Source: Solobacterium sp. (GTDB taxonomy: Bacteria > Bacillota_I > Bacilli_A > Erysipelotrichales > Erysipelotrichaceae). Taken from it: a DNA stretch of 64,000 nt. A program made the translations under genes and the position numbers. Under the pieces are notes generated by a model. That model saw only the letters and a list, made by a program, of their open reading frames with translations, did no database searches and was not told the origin of the DNA. The DNA is taken from NCBI GenBank assembly GCA_017512725.1, contig JAFWEW010000023.1:1-64000 (forward strand), given 5' to 3'. Positions 33,248 to 43,216 of this stretch are shown here, piece by piece; position 1 is the first letter of the stretch; every line of letters starts with the position of its first letter.

Positions 33248-34930
33248 ATGAAACTCACAGGATCCCAGATTTTTGTGGAAGTGCTCGTGGAGCAGGGTGT
33301 AGACACACTGTTCGGCTATCCGGGCGGTGCGGTTCTGAATCTGTACGACGAACTGTATAAGAATCAGGACCGGATACATCATTACATGAGTGCGCATGAA
33401 CAGGGCGCAAGTCATGCGGCAGACGGATATGCCAGGGCAACCGGAAAGACCGGCGTGGTACTGGCGACCAGCGGCCCGGGTGCGACGAACCTGGTGACGG
33501 GTATCGCCACTGCATACATGGACAGTGTGCCGGTCGTAGCCTTTACCGGCAACGTCGGAACAGCAGGGCTTGGAAAGGATTCCTTCCAGGAGGCATACAT
33601 CGAAGGAATTACGATGCCGATCACAAAGCACAACTACACCGTGCGCCATGTGGAAGAACTCGCAGACATCATGCGGGAAGCGTTCCGGATCGCCCAGAGC
33701 GGAAGAAAGGGACCGGTGCTGGTGGATATCCCGAAAGATATCACGGCAGCCTCCTGTGAATTCACGCCGGCAGAACCGGTTCAGCCAAGCGTACCGCAGG
33801 AATATGACGAACAAGCAGTGAAGAAAGCTGCCGAGATGCTGAACCAGGCAAAGCGGCCGATCATCTACTTCGGAGGAGGCGTCATTCTTTCCCGGGCGGA
33901 TGAGGAACTCAAGAGCGTCATGAACCGGGCAGACATTCCGGCCGTCTGGACCCTGATGGCAAAGGGAACGCTGGAAGATGATGATCCGCTGAACCTCGGA
34001 CTGATCGGCATGCATGGCAGCTTCGTCTCAAACAAGGCGATCGATACCGCAGATGTGGTACTGGCCGTCGGAACCCGCTTCTCAGACCGGGTCGCACTGA
34101 ATCCAAAGAAATTTGCCAAGGATGCCAAAATCATCCAGTTTGATATCGATGCCAGTGAAGTGGATAAGAACGTTGCGGTCGATCTCTCGGTCGTGGGAGA
34201 TGCGAAAGTCGTTCTGAAGGCATTGCTGGAAGATCTGAAAGAAACCCGGCACGAAGAGTGGAAGGAAGACATTGCCCGCTGGAAAGCAGCGGACTACCGT
34301 CCAAGCGACAGCGACGAGCGTCTCAAACCGCATCAGATCCTCAGAACCATATGTGATCTTTCCGGGGATGATGCCATCTACGTAACCGATGTCGGCCAGC
34401 ATCAGATGTGGGCGGCACAGTACCTGACGCATGTAAAGCCGCGGCACTTCCTGACCAGCGGCGGCCTTGGCACAATGGGCTATGGCTATGGCGCTGCGAT
34501 CGGTGCACAGATCGCAAAAGGAAATGCACAGCGGGTGGTACATCTGACCGGTGACGGCAGCTTCCATATGAATCTGAATGAAGCGGTAACCGCAGTCAGC
34601 TACGATCTGCCGGTCATTACGGTCATCTTCAATAACCAGGTGCTCGGCATGGTGCGCCAGTGGCAGACCCTGCTGTATGGAAAACGCTACTCCAGCACCG
34701 ATCCGCACCGGAAGACAAATTACGTAAAGCTTGCGGAAGGATTTGGCGCAAAGGGATGGCACTGCGAGACACCGGAAGAATTTGAAAAGGCCTTCCGGGA
34801 AGCACTTGAGAATAACGGTCCTTCCTGGATCGAATGCGTGATTGAAAAGGATGAGAAGGTCCTGCCGATGATACCGGCGGGAGCCACGATCGAAGACATC
34901 ATCCTGGCAGACGGAAAGGAGGCGGAGTGA
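33248..34930 (+). CDS. ilvB: Acetolactate synthase large subunit, second copy
   Basis: The 560-residue enzyme has the standard start GSQIFVEVLVEQGVDTLFGYPGG and HEQGASHAADGYARATGK (active-site Glu), and GDGSFHMNLNEA...NNQVLGMVRQW for the thiamin-diphosphate site. It closely resembles biosynthetic AHAS large subunits and heads a complete ilvBNCDE operon. AAAGGAGGAC is its ribosome site. Only 69 bases separate it from the divergent gene, so there is no room for a T-box or attenuator. Confidence 0.95.
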   Translation: MKLTGSQIFVEVLVEQGVDTLFGYPGGAVLNLYDELYKNQDRIHHYMSAHEQGASHAADGYARATGKTGVVLATSGPGATNLVTGIATAYMDSVPVVAFTGNVGTAGLGKDSFQEAYIEGITMPITKHNYTVRHVEELADIMREAFRIAQSGRKGPVLVDIPKDITAASCEFTPAEPVQPSVPQEYDEQAVKKAAEMLNQAKRPIIYFGGGVILSRADEELKSVMNRADIPAVWTLMAKGTLEDDDPLNLGLIGMHGSFVSNKAIDTADVVLAVGTRFSDRVALNPKKFAKDAKIIQFDIDASEVDKNVAVDLSVVGDAKVVLKALLEDLKETRHEEWKEDIARWKAADYRPSDSDERLKPHQILRTICDLSGDDAIYVTDVGQHQMWAAQYLTHVKPRHFLTSGGLGTMGYGYGAAIGAQIAKGNAQRVVHLTGDGSFHMNLNEAVTAVSYDLPVITVIFNNQVLGMVRQWQTLLYGKRYSSTDPHRKTNYVKLAEGFGAKGWHCETPEEFEKAFREALENNGPSWIECVIEKDEKVLPMIPAGATIEDIILADGKEAE

Positions 34931-34931
34931 G

Positions 34932-35420
34932 ATGGCGGAAAAACAGTATCCCCGCTCGGTGATCAGTATTCTGGTTGAGAACCACTACGGTGTTCTTGCC
35001 CGGATCGCCAGCATGTTTAACCGGCGCAGCTTCAACATTGATTCCATCGCTGCCAGTGAAACGATCGATCCCGGCATTACAAGAATTACGATCACCGTAC
35101 ACGCAGATCAGAACACGCTGAAGCAGATGCTGCTGCAGACCGAACGGCTTGAAGAAGTGAAGAAGGTATTCGTTCTGGATTCCAACAGCCTGCAGCGGGA
35201 ACTGCTGCTGATCAAGATCGGATGCGATCCGAAAAAGCTTCCTGCACTGCGGGACATTGCGGGCGTATACAACGCGAAGATCATCGATCTTTCCCCGGAA
35301 AGCCTGGTCATGGAACTGACGGGCAAGCCGGAGAAAATTGACGGCTTCCTGAAGATGTTTGGTAACTATAATGTATTAGAAATGTGCCGTACCGGAGTAA
35401 CGGCACTGAATCGCGAATAA
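34932..35420 (+). CDS. ilvN: Acetolactate synthase small subunit, second copy
   Basis: The 162-residue regulatory subunit starts RSVISILVENHYGVLARIASMFNRRSFNIDSIAAS and has the C-terminal RELLLIKIGCD domain. It should pair with the large subunit encoded one base upstream. It differs from the first ilvN, so each large subunit probably has its own partner and its own feedback behaviour. Confidence 0.95.
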   Translation: MAEKQYPRSVISILVENHYGVLARIASMFNRRSFNIDSIAASETIDPGITRITITVHADQNTLKQMLLQTERLEEVKKVFVLDSNSLQRELLLIKIGCDPKKLPALRDIAGVYNAKIIDLSPESLVMELTGKPEKIDGFLKMFGNYNVLEMCRTGVTALNRE

Positions 35421-35439
35421 GAAAAAAAGGAGATAAATC

Positions 35440-36453
35440 ATGGCGATCAAAAAGTATTATGACTCAGACTGCAACCTCGGCGTACTCGACGGAAAGACCG
35501 TAGCTGTAATCGGCTTTGGTTCTCAGGGACACGCACATTCGGAAAACCTCGCAGAAAGCGGCGTAAATGTTGTCGTTGGTCTGCGTGAGGGAAGCGGACA
35601 CTGGAAGAAGGCTGCGGAATTTGCAGAGACCCATCCGAACTTCAAGGTTATGGACATCGAAAGTGCCGCTGAAGCAGGTGATGTGGTAATGATGCTGGTA
35701 CCGGATGAAAGAGCTGCCGATATCTATAACAAGCTTGTCGCTCCGCACATGAAGGAAGGCGATACGCTGGCATTCGCACACGGCTTCAACGTTCATTTCC
35801 AGTTCATCAAGCCGGCCAAGGACATCAATGTCATCATGATCGCCCCGAAGGGCCCGGGACATGTTGTCCGTTCCACTTATACCGAAGGCCAGGGCGTTCC
35901 TTCCCTGATCTGCGTCGAACAGGATTTCACCGGCAACGCGAAGGAGATCGCTCTTGCGTATGCATGCGGCATCGGCGCAGGCCGTGCCGGCATTCTTGAG
36001 ACAACCTTCCGTGAAGAAACCGAAACCGATCTGTTTGGCGAACAGGCAGTTCTCTGCGGCGGTGTCTGCGAACTGATCCACGCCGGGTTCGATACCCTCG
36101 TAGAAGCAGGCTATGCGCCGGAAATGGCATACTTTGAGACCTGCCATGAAATGAAGCTCATCATCGACCTGATCAACAAGGGCGGCTTCGGCCTGATGCG
36201 CTACTCCATTTCCAATACTGCGGAGTATGGTGACTACCGTACCGGCAAGCGTCTCATCACTGAAGAGACCCGCAAGGAAATGAAGAAGATCCTCTCGGAG
36301 ATCCAGGATGGGTCCTTCGCAAGTGAATTCATGCAGGAGATGTCTGCAGGCCGTCAGGCGAAGTTCCTGGCAATGCGCAAGAAGGAAGCAGAACATCCGA
36401 TCGAGAAAGTCGGAAGCGAACTGCGTTCCATGATGAGCTGGCTCAAGAAATAA
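35440..36453 (+). CDS. ilvC: Ketol-acid reductoisomerase
   Basis: The 337-residue class I enzyme has [29 protein letters not shown] and the C-terminal E-rich KARI domain ([28 protein letters not shown]). It converts acetolactate or acetohydroxybutyrate to the dihydroxy acid. The loop after the Rossmann motif ([13 protein letters not shown]) with Arg and Ser suggests NADPH use. An AAGGAG site precedes it, 19 bases after ilvN. Confidence 0.95.
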   Translation: MAIKKYYDSDCNLGVLDGKTVAVIGFGSQGHAHSENLAESGVNVVVGLREGSGHWKKAAEFAETHPNFKVMDIESAAEAGDVVMMLVPDERAADIYNKLVAPHMKEGDTLAFAHGFNVHFQFIKPAKDINVIMIAPKGPGHVVRSTYTEGQGVPSLICVEQDFTGNAKEIALAYACGIGAGRAGILETTFREETETDLFGEQAVLCGGVCELIHAGFDTLVEAGYAPEMAYFETCHEMKLIIDLINKGGFGLMRYSISNTAEYGDYRTGKRLITEETRKEMKKILSEIQDGSFASEFMQEMSAGRQAKFLAMRKKEAEHPIEKVGSELRSMMSWLKK

Positions 36454-36481
36454 ATTAAAGAAACAAGGAGACTTAACATAT

Positions 36482-38140
36482 ATGCGCAGCGATAACGTTA
36501 CAAAAGGCGCAGAACGCGCCCCGAACCGAAGCCTGTTCTATGCGCTCGGTTATACCAAGGAAGATTTGGAAAAACCTCTGATTGCCATTGTGTCTGCACA
36601 CAGTGACATTGTTCCGGGTCATACTAATCTTGACAAGCTGACCGATGCGATCAAGATGGGAATTGAGGCAGCCGGCGGAACACCGTTCATGGTTCCGGCG
36701 ATCGGTGTCTGTGACGGGATTGCGATGGGTCATATCGGAATGAAATATTCCCTCGCAAGCCGGGAACTGATTGCGGACAGCACAGAAACCATGATAATGG
36801 CACATCAGTTTGACGGTGCGGTTCTGGTACCAAACTGCGACAAGATCGTACCGGGTATGGTCATGGCTGCGGTAAGAATGGATATTCCTGCCGTGGTATG
36901 TTCCGGCGGTCCGATGCTGGCGGGAAGATATGACGGAGAAGAAGTCTCTCTTTCCAAAATGTTTGAAGCGGTCGGTGCCTATAAGGCAGGCATGATCAAT
37001 GAAGCAAAGCTGGATGAGTGTGAACAGAACTGCTGCCCGGGCTGCGGCTCCTGCAGCGGCATGTACACCGCCAACAGTATGAACTGTCTCTGCGAGGCAA
37101 TCGGCATTGCCCTTCCCGGCAACGGTACGATTCCCGCAGTATACGCAAAGCGTCTGCAGCTGGGCAGAAAGTCCGGTGCTGCGATCATGGAGCTGGTACG
37201 CAACGGCATTACGGCACGCGATATTATCAATCAGCGCAGTATCCGCAACGCCCTGACCTGTGATATGGCACTTGGATGCAGTACGAATACCGTGCTCCAT
37301 CTGCTTGCGATTGCCAAAGAGGCAGGCGTCAACGTCGATCTGAATCTCTTCAATGAGATCAGCGCAAAGACACCGAACCTCTGCCACCTTGCCCCGGCCG
37401 GCCCGACCCATATGCCGGATCTCTATGCGGCAGGCGGCATCCCGGCAGTTCAGGCAGAACTGGCTAAGAAGGATCTGCTGAACCTTGACTGTATGACCGT
37501 TACCTGCAAGACCGTAGGGGAAAACATTCAGGGTGCCCATATTCTGAATACGAATGCGATCCGTCCGATCGACAATCCGTACAGTGAGACCGGCGGACTG
37601 CAGATCCTCTTCGGAAACATCGCACCGGATGGCTGTGTTGTAAAACGGAGCGCAGTCGCACCGGAAATGCTTACGCATACCGGTCCGGCCCGTGTCTTCG
37701 ACAGTGAAGATGAAGCGATCAAATCGATCTATGAAGGCGGAATCAAGCCGGGTGATGTCGTAGTCATCCGCTATGAAGGGCCGCAGGGCGGTCCCGGAAT
37801 GCGGGAAATGCTGAACCCGACCTCTGCACTGGCCGGCATGAAGCTGGATACGACGGTTGCGCTTGTGACCGACGGACGGTTCTCCGGCGCAAGCCGGGGT
37901 GCTGCGATCGGACATGTATGTCCGGAAGCGTTCGCAGACGGGCCGATCGGACTTGTACAGGAAGGCGACATGATCGAAATCGATATTCCGAATGCCGCCA
38001 TCAATGTACTTGTCAGCGAAGATGAACTGGCAATGCGCAGAGCGAAGTTTGTGAAGCCGGAACCGAACATCAAGAGCGGCTGGCTGGCAAGATACGCACG
38101 TCTTGTTGACGGGGCGAACCATGGCGCAGTTATGAAATGA
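36482..38140 (+). CDS. ilvD: Dihydroxy-acid dehydratase
   Basis: The 552-residue Fe-S enzyme has NCDKIVPGM, the cysteine cluster [19 protein letters not shown], a GCSTNTVLH block and [12 protein letters not shown]. It forms the 2-keto acids of valine and isoleucine. It lies 28 bases after ilvC. A nearly full-length open frame on the opposite strand here is a shadow caused by codon bias. Confidence 0.95.
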   Translation: MRSDNVTKGAERAPNRSLFYALGYTKEDLEKPLIAIVSAHSDIVPGHTNLDKLTDAIKMGIEAAGGTPFMVPAIGVCDGIAMGHIGMKYSLASRELIADSTETMIMAHQFDGAVLVPNCDKIVPGMVMAAVRMDIPAVVCSGGPMLAGRYDGEEVSLSKMFEAVGAYKAGMINEAKLDECEQNCCPGCGSCSGMYTANSMNCLCEAIGIALPGNGTIPAVYAKRLQLGRKSGAAIMELVRNGITARDIINQRSIRNALTCDMALGCSTNTVLHLLAIAKEAGVNVDLNLFNEISAKTPNLCHLAPAGPTHMPDLYAAGGIPAVQAELAKKDLLNLDCMTVTCKTVGENIQGAHILNTNAIRPIDNPYSETGGLQILFGNIAPDGCVVKRSAVAPEMLTHTGPARVFDSEDEAIKSIYEGGIKPGDVVVIRYEGPQGGPGMREMLNPTSALAGMKLDTTVALVTDGRFSGASRGAAIGHVCPEAFADGPIGLVQEGDMIEIDIPNAAINVLVSEDELAMRRAKFVKPEPNIKSGWLARYARLVDGANHGAVMK

Positions 38141-38150
38141 GGAGAAGGAT

Positions 38151-39236
38151 ATGCTGGATATCAAAATTACAAAAGCAGAAACGCTGAAAGAAAAACCGAC
38201 CGATGAATCAAAGCTCGGTTTTGGCAGAATCTTTACCGATCATATGTTCCTGATGGATTACGACCGTTCCTACGGCGGAACCGGATGGCACAATCCGAGG
38301 ATTGAACCGTATCATCCCTTCAGCATTGCTCCGGGCTGTGTTGTTCTCCACTATGCTCAGGAAGTATTTGAAGGCATGAAGGCATACCGGACAGCGGACA
38401 ACAAGATCCAGCTGTTCCGTCCGGAATGCAATGCAAGACGGTACCAGGACAGCTGTGACCGGCTCTGCATCCCGCAGATCCCGGAAGAGGATTTTGTTCA
38501 GGCGGTAAAGGCGCTTGTAGAACTCGAAAAGGACTGGGTTCCGCATACTGAAGGTGCGACGCTCTATATCCGTCCGTTTACCTTTGCGACGATGGAACAG
38601 CTTGGCGTTCACGCAAGCACTTCCTATACCTTCTGCATTATTCTCTCTCCGTCCGGTGCCTATTACGCAACCGGTCTTGCGCCGGTACGCATCTATGTTG
38701 AAGATGAGTACATCCGTGCTGCACCCGGTCTGACCGGATTCGCAAAATGCGGCGGAAACTACGCCGCTTCGATCAAGTCCGGCGAGATCGCAGAAGCGCT
38801 CGGCTATTCCCAGGTACTCTGGCTGGATGGCGTAGAGCACAAGTATGTTGAAGAAGTCGGTTCGATGAACATCTTCTTCAAGATCGACGGCAAGATCTAC
38901 ACCGCCGCATGTACCGGTACGGTACTTCCGGGTGTTACCCGCCGTTCCATCATTGAGCTGTGCAAAGACTGGGGCTATGAAGTCATCGAAGGGAAGCTTT
39001 CCATTGATGATGTCATGAAGGCCGGCCATGACGGCAAGCTGGAAGAAGTATTCGGTTCCGGAACCGCTGCCGTTGTCAGCCCGGTCAAAGAACTGAAATA
39101 CGAAAAGGACGTCGTCCTGATCGGCGACGGAAAGATCGGCGAACTGACACAGAAGCTCTACGATACCATGACCGGTATCCAGTGGGGCAGAATCAAGGAC
39201 ACCAAGAACTGGATCGTCCCGGTCTGCCAGGGTTAA
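38151..39236 (+). CDS. ilvE: Branched-chain amino acid aminotransferase
   Basis: The 361-residue class IV PLP aminotransferase has GCVVLHYAQEVFEGMKAYR, FRPECNARR, the VEEVGSMNIFF motif near the cofactor and a TGTVLPGVTRRSI block. The length and pattern fit the longer BCAT-like IlvE type. It gives the final step for valine, leucine and isoleucine and is the last gene of the ilvBNCDE operon, followed by a terminator. Confidence 0.95.
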   Translation: MLDIKITKAETLKEKPTDESKLGFGRIFTDHMFLMDYDRSYGGTGWHNPRIEPYHPFSIAPGCVVLHYAQEVFEGMKAYRTADNKIQLFRPECNARRYQDSCDRLCIPQIPEEDFVQAVKALVELEKDWVPHTEGATLYIRPFTFATMEQLGVHASTSYTFCIILSPSGAYYATGLAPVRIYVEDEYIRAAPGLTGFAKCGGNYAASIKSGEIAEALGYSQVLWLDGVEHKYVEEVGSMNIFFKIDGKIYTAACTGTVLPGVTRRSIIELCKDWGYEVIEGKLSIDDVMKAGHDGKLEEVFGSGTAAVVSPVKELKYEKDVVLIGDGKIGELTQKLYDTMTGIQWGRIKDTKNWIVPVCQG

Positions 39237-39247
39237 TCAAAACACAG

Positions 39248-39294
39248 AAAAATACCGCAGAGAACTGCTTTACGCACAATCTGCGGTATTTTTT
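39248..39294. terminator. Bidirectional terminator between ilvE and pepD
   Basis: AAAAATACCGCAGA and TCTGCGGTATTTTTT are inverted repeats around an 18-base loop. Runs of A before and T after allow it to end both ilvE (plus) and pepD (minus). Confidence 0.85.
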
Positions 39295-39306
39295 AAGTGT
39301 ATTTGC

Positions 39307-40740
39307 TTATTTGCTCTCCCTCAGGATGTCGCAGAGGATGTTCCAGGCATCATCGAATGACTGCAGTTCCATGCGCTCATCCGGGGAATGGATCATGTCG
39401 GTGATCGGACCAAGGGTGATGATATCCATCTGCGGATCCAGTCCCTTGATGATGCCGCATTCAAGACCGCCGTGGGTCGCAACTTCCCTGTACGGGAACC
39501 CGCGCTTTTCCGCAACCATCTTCAGCGTCTCACGAAGTCTGGAGTTGGCATCATAAGACCATCCCGGATAGCCTTCCGGAATATCGTGTTCGAGTTTCAG
39601 AAGCTGGGCCAGCACATGAAGCTGATTGCAGATATGCGCCCGGGCACTGTCATCTGCCGCCCGGACCATGATCTCATAGGTAGCGATACCGTGCCTGACG
39701 TAGATCACACCGAGATTGAGCGATGCGGTCGTAAGGCCTTCGACTGCCATGGACCGGTGGATCATTCCGTGAGGCATCAGATAGATGAAGTCGATCAGAT
39801 GATCGGATACTTCCTGGGTAAAGCAGGAGGAAGCGGTTCCGGTCTCGTTCAGAGTGATGCTTACATCCGGATCGCTGTAAGCCAGTTCCTGTGCAATGTC
39901 ATCAGCGGACTTCTGAATCAGCTTCTCCAGAGCTTCTTTCGGCATGTCGGAGACAAAGCGGAACGAAGCTTCACGGGGAATGGCATTTTCCTTTAATCCG
40001 CCGGTCATCTCGGTCAGGGTGATATGCGCCCCTGCAAGCATGGCTTCCTTAAGAATGCGGCCGGCAATGATATTGGCGTTGCCGCGTTCCAGATGGATCT
40101 TGCCGCCGGAGTGACCGCCGAGCAGTCCCTGTACACGGAGCCGGTATTCCGGCAGGCTGCAGTCTTCTCTTGTGACAGGCTGAAGAATGCGGGCGCTGAC
40201 TGCACCGGCACAGCTGGTTTCGGTAATGGAAACGCCGTTGCCGTCCAGAGAGATATAGCGGTGACCATGAAGGTCTTCCGGGGTGAGTGCCGCAGCACCG
40301 AGCAGTCCGATCTCTTCCTGTACCGTGAAAATGCATTCCAGCGGCGGATGCGGGATACTGTCATCCTCAAGGATCGCCAGCATGTATGCAACACCGCTTC
40401 CGTCATCTGCGCCAAGGGTGGTGCCGTTTGCGGTAAGCCAGCCGTCTTCTACATACAGCTGCAGCGGATCTTTCTCAAAGTCATGGTCCACATCATCATT
40501 CTTTTCGTTGACCATATCAATGTGTGCCTGCAGGATAATCGGCTCACTGTTTTCATAACCCTCGGAAGCAGGCTTGTCGACCATGACATTCCAGATGGCA
40601 TCCTGCTTGTACTTCAGGCCGTGTTTTTCGGCGAAATCACAGATATAGTCACTGATCGCCTTTTCGTTGCGTGACCCGCGGGGAATGCGGGAAATCTCAT
40701 TGAAGTAATAACAATACCGTTTTGATAAATCGAAATCCAT
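39307..40740 (-). CDS. pepD: Aminoacyl-histidine dipeptidase
   Basis: The 477-residue M20-family metallopeptidase has the metal-site motifs LQAHIDMVNEKND, GTTLGADDGSGVAYMLA and FTVQEEIGLLGA, with the lid/dimer domain between. Such PepD enzymes cut Xaa-His dipeptides such as carnosine, in the cytoplasm. Length is normal for the family. It is a single gene convergent with ilvE. Confidence 0.9.
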   Translation of the reverse strand: MDFDLSKRYCYYFNEISRIPRGSRNEKAISDYICDFAEKHGLKYKQDAIWNVMVDKPASEGYENSEPIILQAHIDMVNEKNDDVDHDFEKDPLQLYVEDGWLTANGTTLGADDGSGVAYMLAILEDDSIPHPPLECIFTVQEEIGLLGAAALTPEDLHGHRYISLDGNGVSITETSCAGAVSARILQPVTREDCSLPEYRLRVQGLLGGHSGGKIHLERGNANIIAGRILKEAMLAGAHITLTEMTGGLKENAIPREASFRFVSDMPKEALEKLIQKSADDIAQELAYSDPDVSITLNETGTASSCFTQEVSDHLIDFIYLMPHGMIHRSMAVEGLTTASLNLGVIYVRHGIATYEIMVRAADDSARAHICNQLHVLAQLLKLEHDIPEGYPGWSYDANSRLRETLKMVAEKRGFPYREVATHGGLECGIIKGLDPQMDIITLGPITDMIHSPDERMELQSFDDAWNILCDILRESK

Positions 40741-40936
40741 ACGAAGGACCCCTTTCTTTCGTTAATCTTTTTTTAACTTTACTCCAATCTTCGTTCAGAA
40801 AACAACGAAAACGATCGAGGTTCGTGTAATCCAATCTCTGGAAAAAACAGGGTCCTGACTGACGAAGGGTGAAAAATGGCATGCATACCGGCGGGAGCGG
40901 GTTCTGTTTAACGGCATTCGGTTGTATCATTACTGT
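40741..40936. promoter_or_regulatory. Divergent promoter region, probable leaderless start
   Basis: No gene lies here. TATCAT (40925-40930) is only 6 bases before the ATG at 40937 and no ribosome site is visible, so the VanY message is probably leaderless, as proposed for tmk. The pepD promoter on the other strand is not clear. Confidence 0.4.
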
Positions 40937-41707
40937 ATGGAACTTTACAGACAATACCGGGGAAAACTGATTACGATCGTTGTCCTGTGCACCGCAATTG
41001 TAATCGGACTGATTATATTGAACTTTAAGGGATGCGGAAAAAAGCCAGAACCCGAGCCGACTCCGACACCGGAAGTGATCGTTACGCCCGAGCCGACACC
41101 GACGCCTGAACCAACACCGGAGCCGACACCGGAAGTCACGGTGGATCTTGAAGGGGACGACTCGATCAACCGGTATGTCTCCAAGTCACATCTGTTGCCG
41201 GAGACCTATGCGCCTTCGGATCTCCGTGTGGTCAACGTTCATGCGGCGGCACCGCAGAAGCTGCGGGAAGAAGCTGCCGGGAAACTGGAAGAACTGTTTC
41301 AGGCTGCGATCGATGATCATATCTACCTGAAACTGGTCAGCGGGTACCGTTCGTATCAGGAACAGTCAGATCTGTACAGCTATTACCGGCAGATCCGGGG
41401 ACAGTCCTATATCGATTCGGTCGATGATTTTCCGGGCGGCAGTGAACACCAGCTCGGACTTGCGGCAGATCTTGGATGCTGGAACGGATCGTGTGAACTG
41501 GCATACTGCTTTACTTCCTATCCGAACTATCAGTGGCTGCTTGATAACTCCTGGAAGTATGGATGGATCGAGCGCTATCCGCAGGGGAAACAGTCTGTGA
41601 CCGGTATTCAGTACAGCCCATGGCATTACCGCTATGTGGGTCTTGAAGAAGCACAGAAGATCCATGAGAGCGGACTGACCGTCGAGGAATACTACAATAT
41701 TCAGTAA
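40937..41707 (+). CDS. D-alanyl-D-alanine carboxypeptidase, VanY type
   Basis: The 256-residue protein has a membrane anchor (about residues 12-30), an extracellular Pro/Glu/Thr-rich linker (repeats of EPTPTP) and an M15B peptidase domain with VSGYRSYQEQ, the zinc motif SEHQLGLAADL and the third ligand region SPWHYRYVG. It trims the terminal D-Ala from peptidoglycan stem peptides outside the cell. The linker spaces the enzyme in the cell wall. It is monocistronic, with a terminator before the next gene. Confidence 0.9.
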   Translation: MELYRQYRGKLITIVVLCTAIVIGLIILNFKGCGKKPEPEPTPTPEVIVTPEPTPTPEPTPEPTPEVTVDLEGDDSINRYVSKSHLLPETYAPSDLRVVNVHAAAPQKLREEAAGKLEELFQAAIDDHIYLKLVSGYRSYQEQSDLYSYYRQIRGQSYIDSVDDFPGGSEHQLGLAADLGCWNGSCELAYCFTSYPNYQWLLDNSWKYGWIERYPQGKQSVTGIQYSPWHYRYVGLEEAQKIHESGLTVEEYYNIQ

Positions 41708-41712
41708 CCTAT

Positions 41713-41744
41713 AAAAACCCGTATGACAGTGAATGCGGGTTTTT
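41713..41744 (+). terminator. Terminator after the VanY-type gene
   Basis: AAAAACCCG (41713-41721) and CGGGTTTTT (41736-41744) pair; the end is a T-run. Confidence 0.8.
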
Positions 41745-41767
41745 CAGAAACAGAAAGGATACCTATC

Positions 41768-43216
41768 ATGAATCAGATCAAATGCCCGAACTGCGGGGAA
41801 GTATTTACCATCGATGAATCCAATTATGATTCCATCGTAAAACAGATCCGCAACCATGAATTCAATGAGGAAATTGAACGGCGCGAGAAGGAATTTCAGG
41901 AAAATACAAAGACACAGATCGCGCTGGTAAAGGCAGCGGAAGAAAAGACCCACATGGAGGAGATGAGCAGGCGCCGGGAAGAGATCGATAAGCTGCGCCA
42001 TGAAAATGAGCTTTTGAAGTCCCAGTATGACGCAAAGATCGCAGAAGAACTGGCCCGGAAGGAAAAGGAAGCCGCCGATGCACTGGCCGCTTCCAAAATC
42101 CGGATATCCCAGCTGGAAACCGATCTCAAAGCAATCGAAGAAACCAGTGCGGCTAAGCTCGGGGCGGAACTGGAAAAGAAAAACAGTGAACTGAATACCC
42201 TGAAGAGCCAGCTGGAAGCCAAGGAAACCGAAAAGAAACTGGCGGTAGAGACCGCACTGTCCCAGCTGAAGGAAACCAAGGATGATGAGATCCGGAAGAT
42301 CCAGAGCCGGCTGGACCAGGCAGTTGCGGAAGGACAGCTGAAACTGGACAGTCTGAAAGAGTCCTATGATGAAAAGCTGCTGACAAAAGAAAAAGAGATT
42401 GCCGAAAAGCAGGAACAGGTTGATTACTATAAAGACCTCAAGGCAAGGCTCTCCACCAAGATGGTCGGAGAAACGCTGGAACAGCACTGTTCCATCGAAT
42501 TCAACAAGAACCGGATGGCGATGTTCCCAAGAGCGGATTTTGATAAAGACAATGACGCACGGACCGGCTCCAAGGGAGACTTTATCTTCCGGGATTACAT
42601 GGAAGACGGCACCGAGTACATCTCGATTATGTTTGAGATGAAAAATGAGATGGATGCTACCGCGACCAAACACCGCAACGAAGACTTCCTGAAGGAACTG
42701 GATAAAGACCGAAACGAAAAGAAGTGTGAGTATGCGATCCTGGTATCCCTGCTGGAAAAAGACAATGAACTCTATAATCAGGGGATCGTCGATGTTTCCT
42801 ACCGGTATCCGAAAATGTATGTGGTACGCCCGCAGTTCTTCCTGCCGATCATTACACTGCTGAGCAATGCCGCAAGGAATTCGGCAGACTATAAGCGGCA
42901 GCTGATCATTGAGCGGAACAACAATCTCGATATCACGCACTTTGAGGAAAACATGGAAGAGTTCAAGAAGGCATTCGGACGGAACTATGAACTGGCTTCC
43001 AAGAGATTTGCGGAGGCAATTGAAGATATTGATAAGACGATCCGGGATCTGGAAAAGACGAAAGCGGCACTGCTGTCTTCAGAGAACAATCTGCGTCTTG
43101 CCAACAACAAAGCACAGGATCTCTCCATCAAGCGTCTGACCAGAAACGCACCTTCTGTAAGGGAGAAATTTGACGAGATCCGGGCGGAAAACGGAGGCGA
43201 TGATGGAACTGTTTGA
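41768..43216 (+). CDS. DUF2130 domain protein
   Basis: The 482-residue protein starts MNQIKCPNCGEVFTIDE with a two-cysteine knuckle, then has a long coiled coil (about residues 30-240, heptads rich in E, K and L) and the DUF2130 domain (about 245-420) with STKMVGETLEQHCSIEF and SKGDFIFRDY. Its restriction-endonuclease-like appearance suggests nucleic-acid binding, but no function is established. I start at 41768 behind AAAGGA. Its end overlaps the TatD gene by 14 bases. Confidence 0.85.
   Translation: MNQIKCPNCGEVFTIDESNYDSIVKQIRNHEFNEEIERREKEFQENTKTQIALVKAAEEKTHMEEMSRRREEIDKLRHENELLKSQYDAKIAEELARKEKEAADALAASKIRISQLETDLKAIEETSAAKLGAELEKKNSELNTLKSQLEAKETEKKLAVETALSQLKETKDDEIRKIQSRLDQAVAEGQLKLDSLKESYDEKLLTKEKEIAEKQEQVDYYKDLKARLSTKMVGETLEQHCSIEFNKNRMAMFPRADFDKDNDARTGSKGDFIFRDYMEDGTEYISIMFEMKNEMDATATKHRNEDFLKELDKDRNEKKCEYAILVSLLEKDNELYNQGIVDVSYRYPKMYVVRPQFFLPIITLLSNAARNSADYKRQLIIERNNNLDITHFEENMEEFKKAFGRNYELASKRFAEAIEDIDKTIRDLEKTKAALLSSENNLRLANNKAQDLSIKRLTRNAPSVREKFDEIRAENGGDDGTV

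Noticed and set aside
36473-38164. A 563-codon open frame on the minus strand spanning all of ilvD
   Set aside because: It mirrors ilvD almost end to end and has Cys/His/Arg-rich shadow composition. The plus-strand protein has every ilvD motif, so the other is a codon-bias shadow.
41040-41150. Short repeats that could be mistaken for a CRISPR-like or tandem repeat array
   Set aside because: They encode the Pro-Thr-Glu linker of the VanY-type protein; no spacers and no cas genes.
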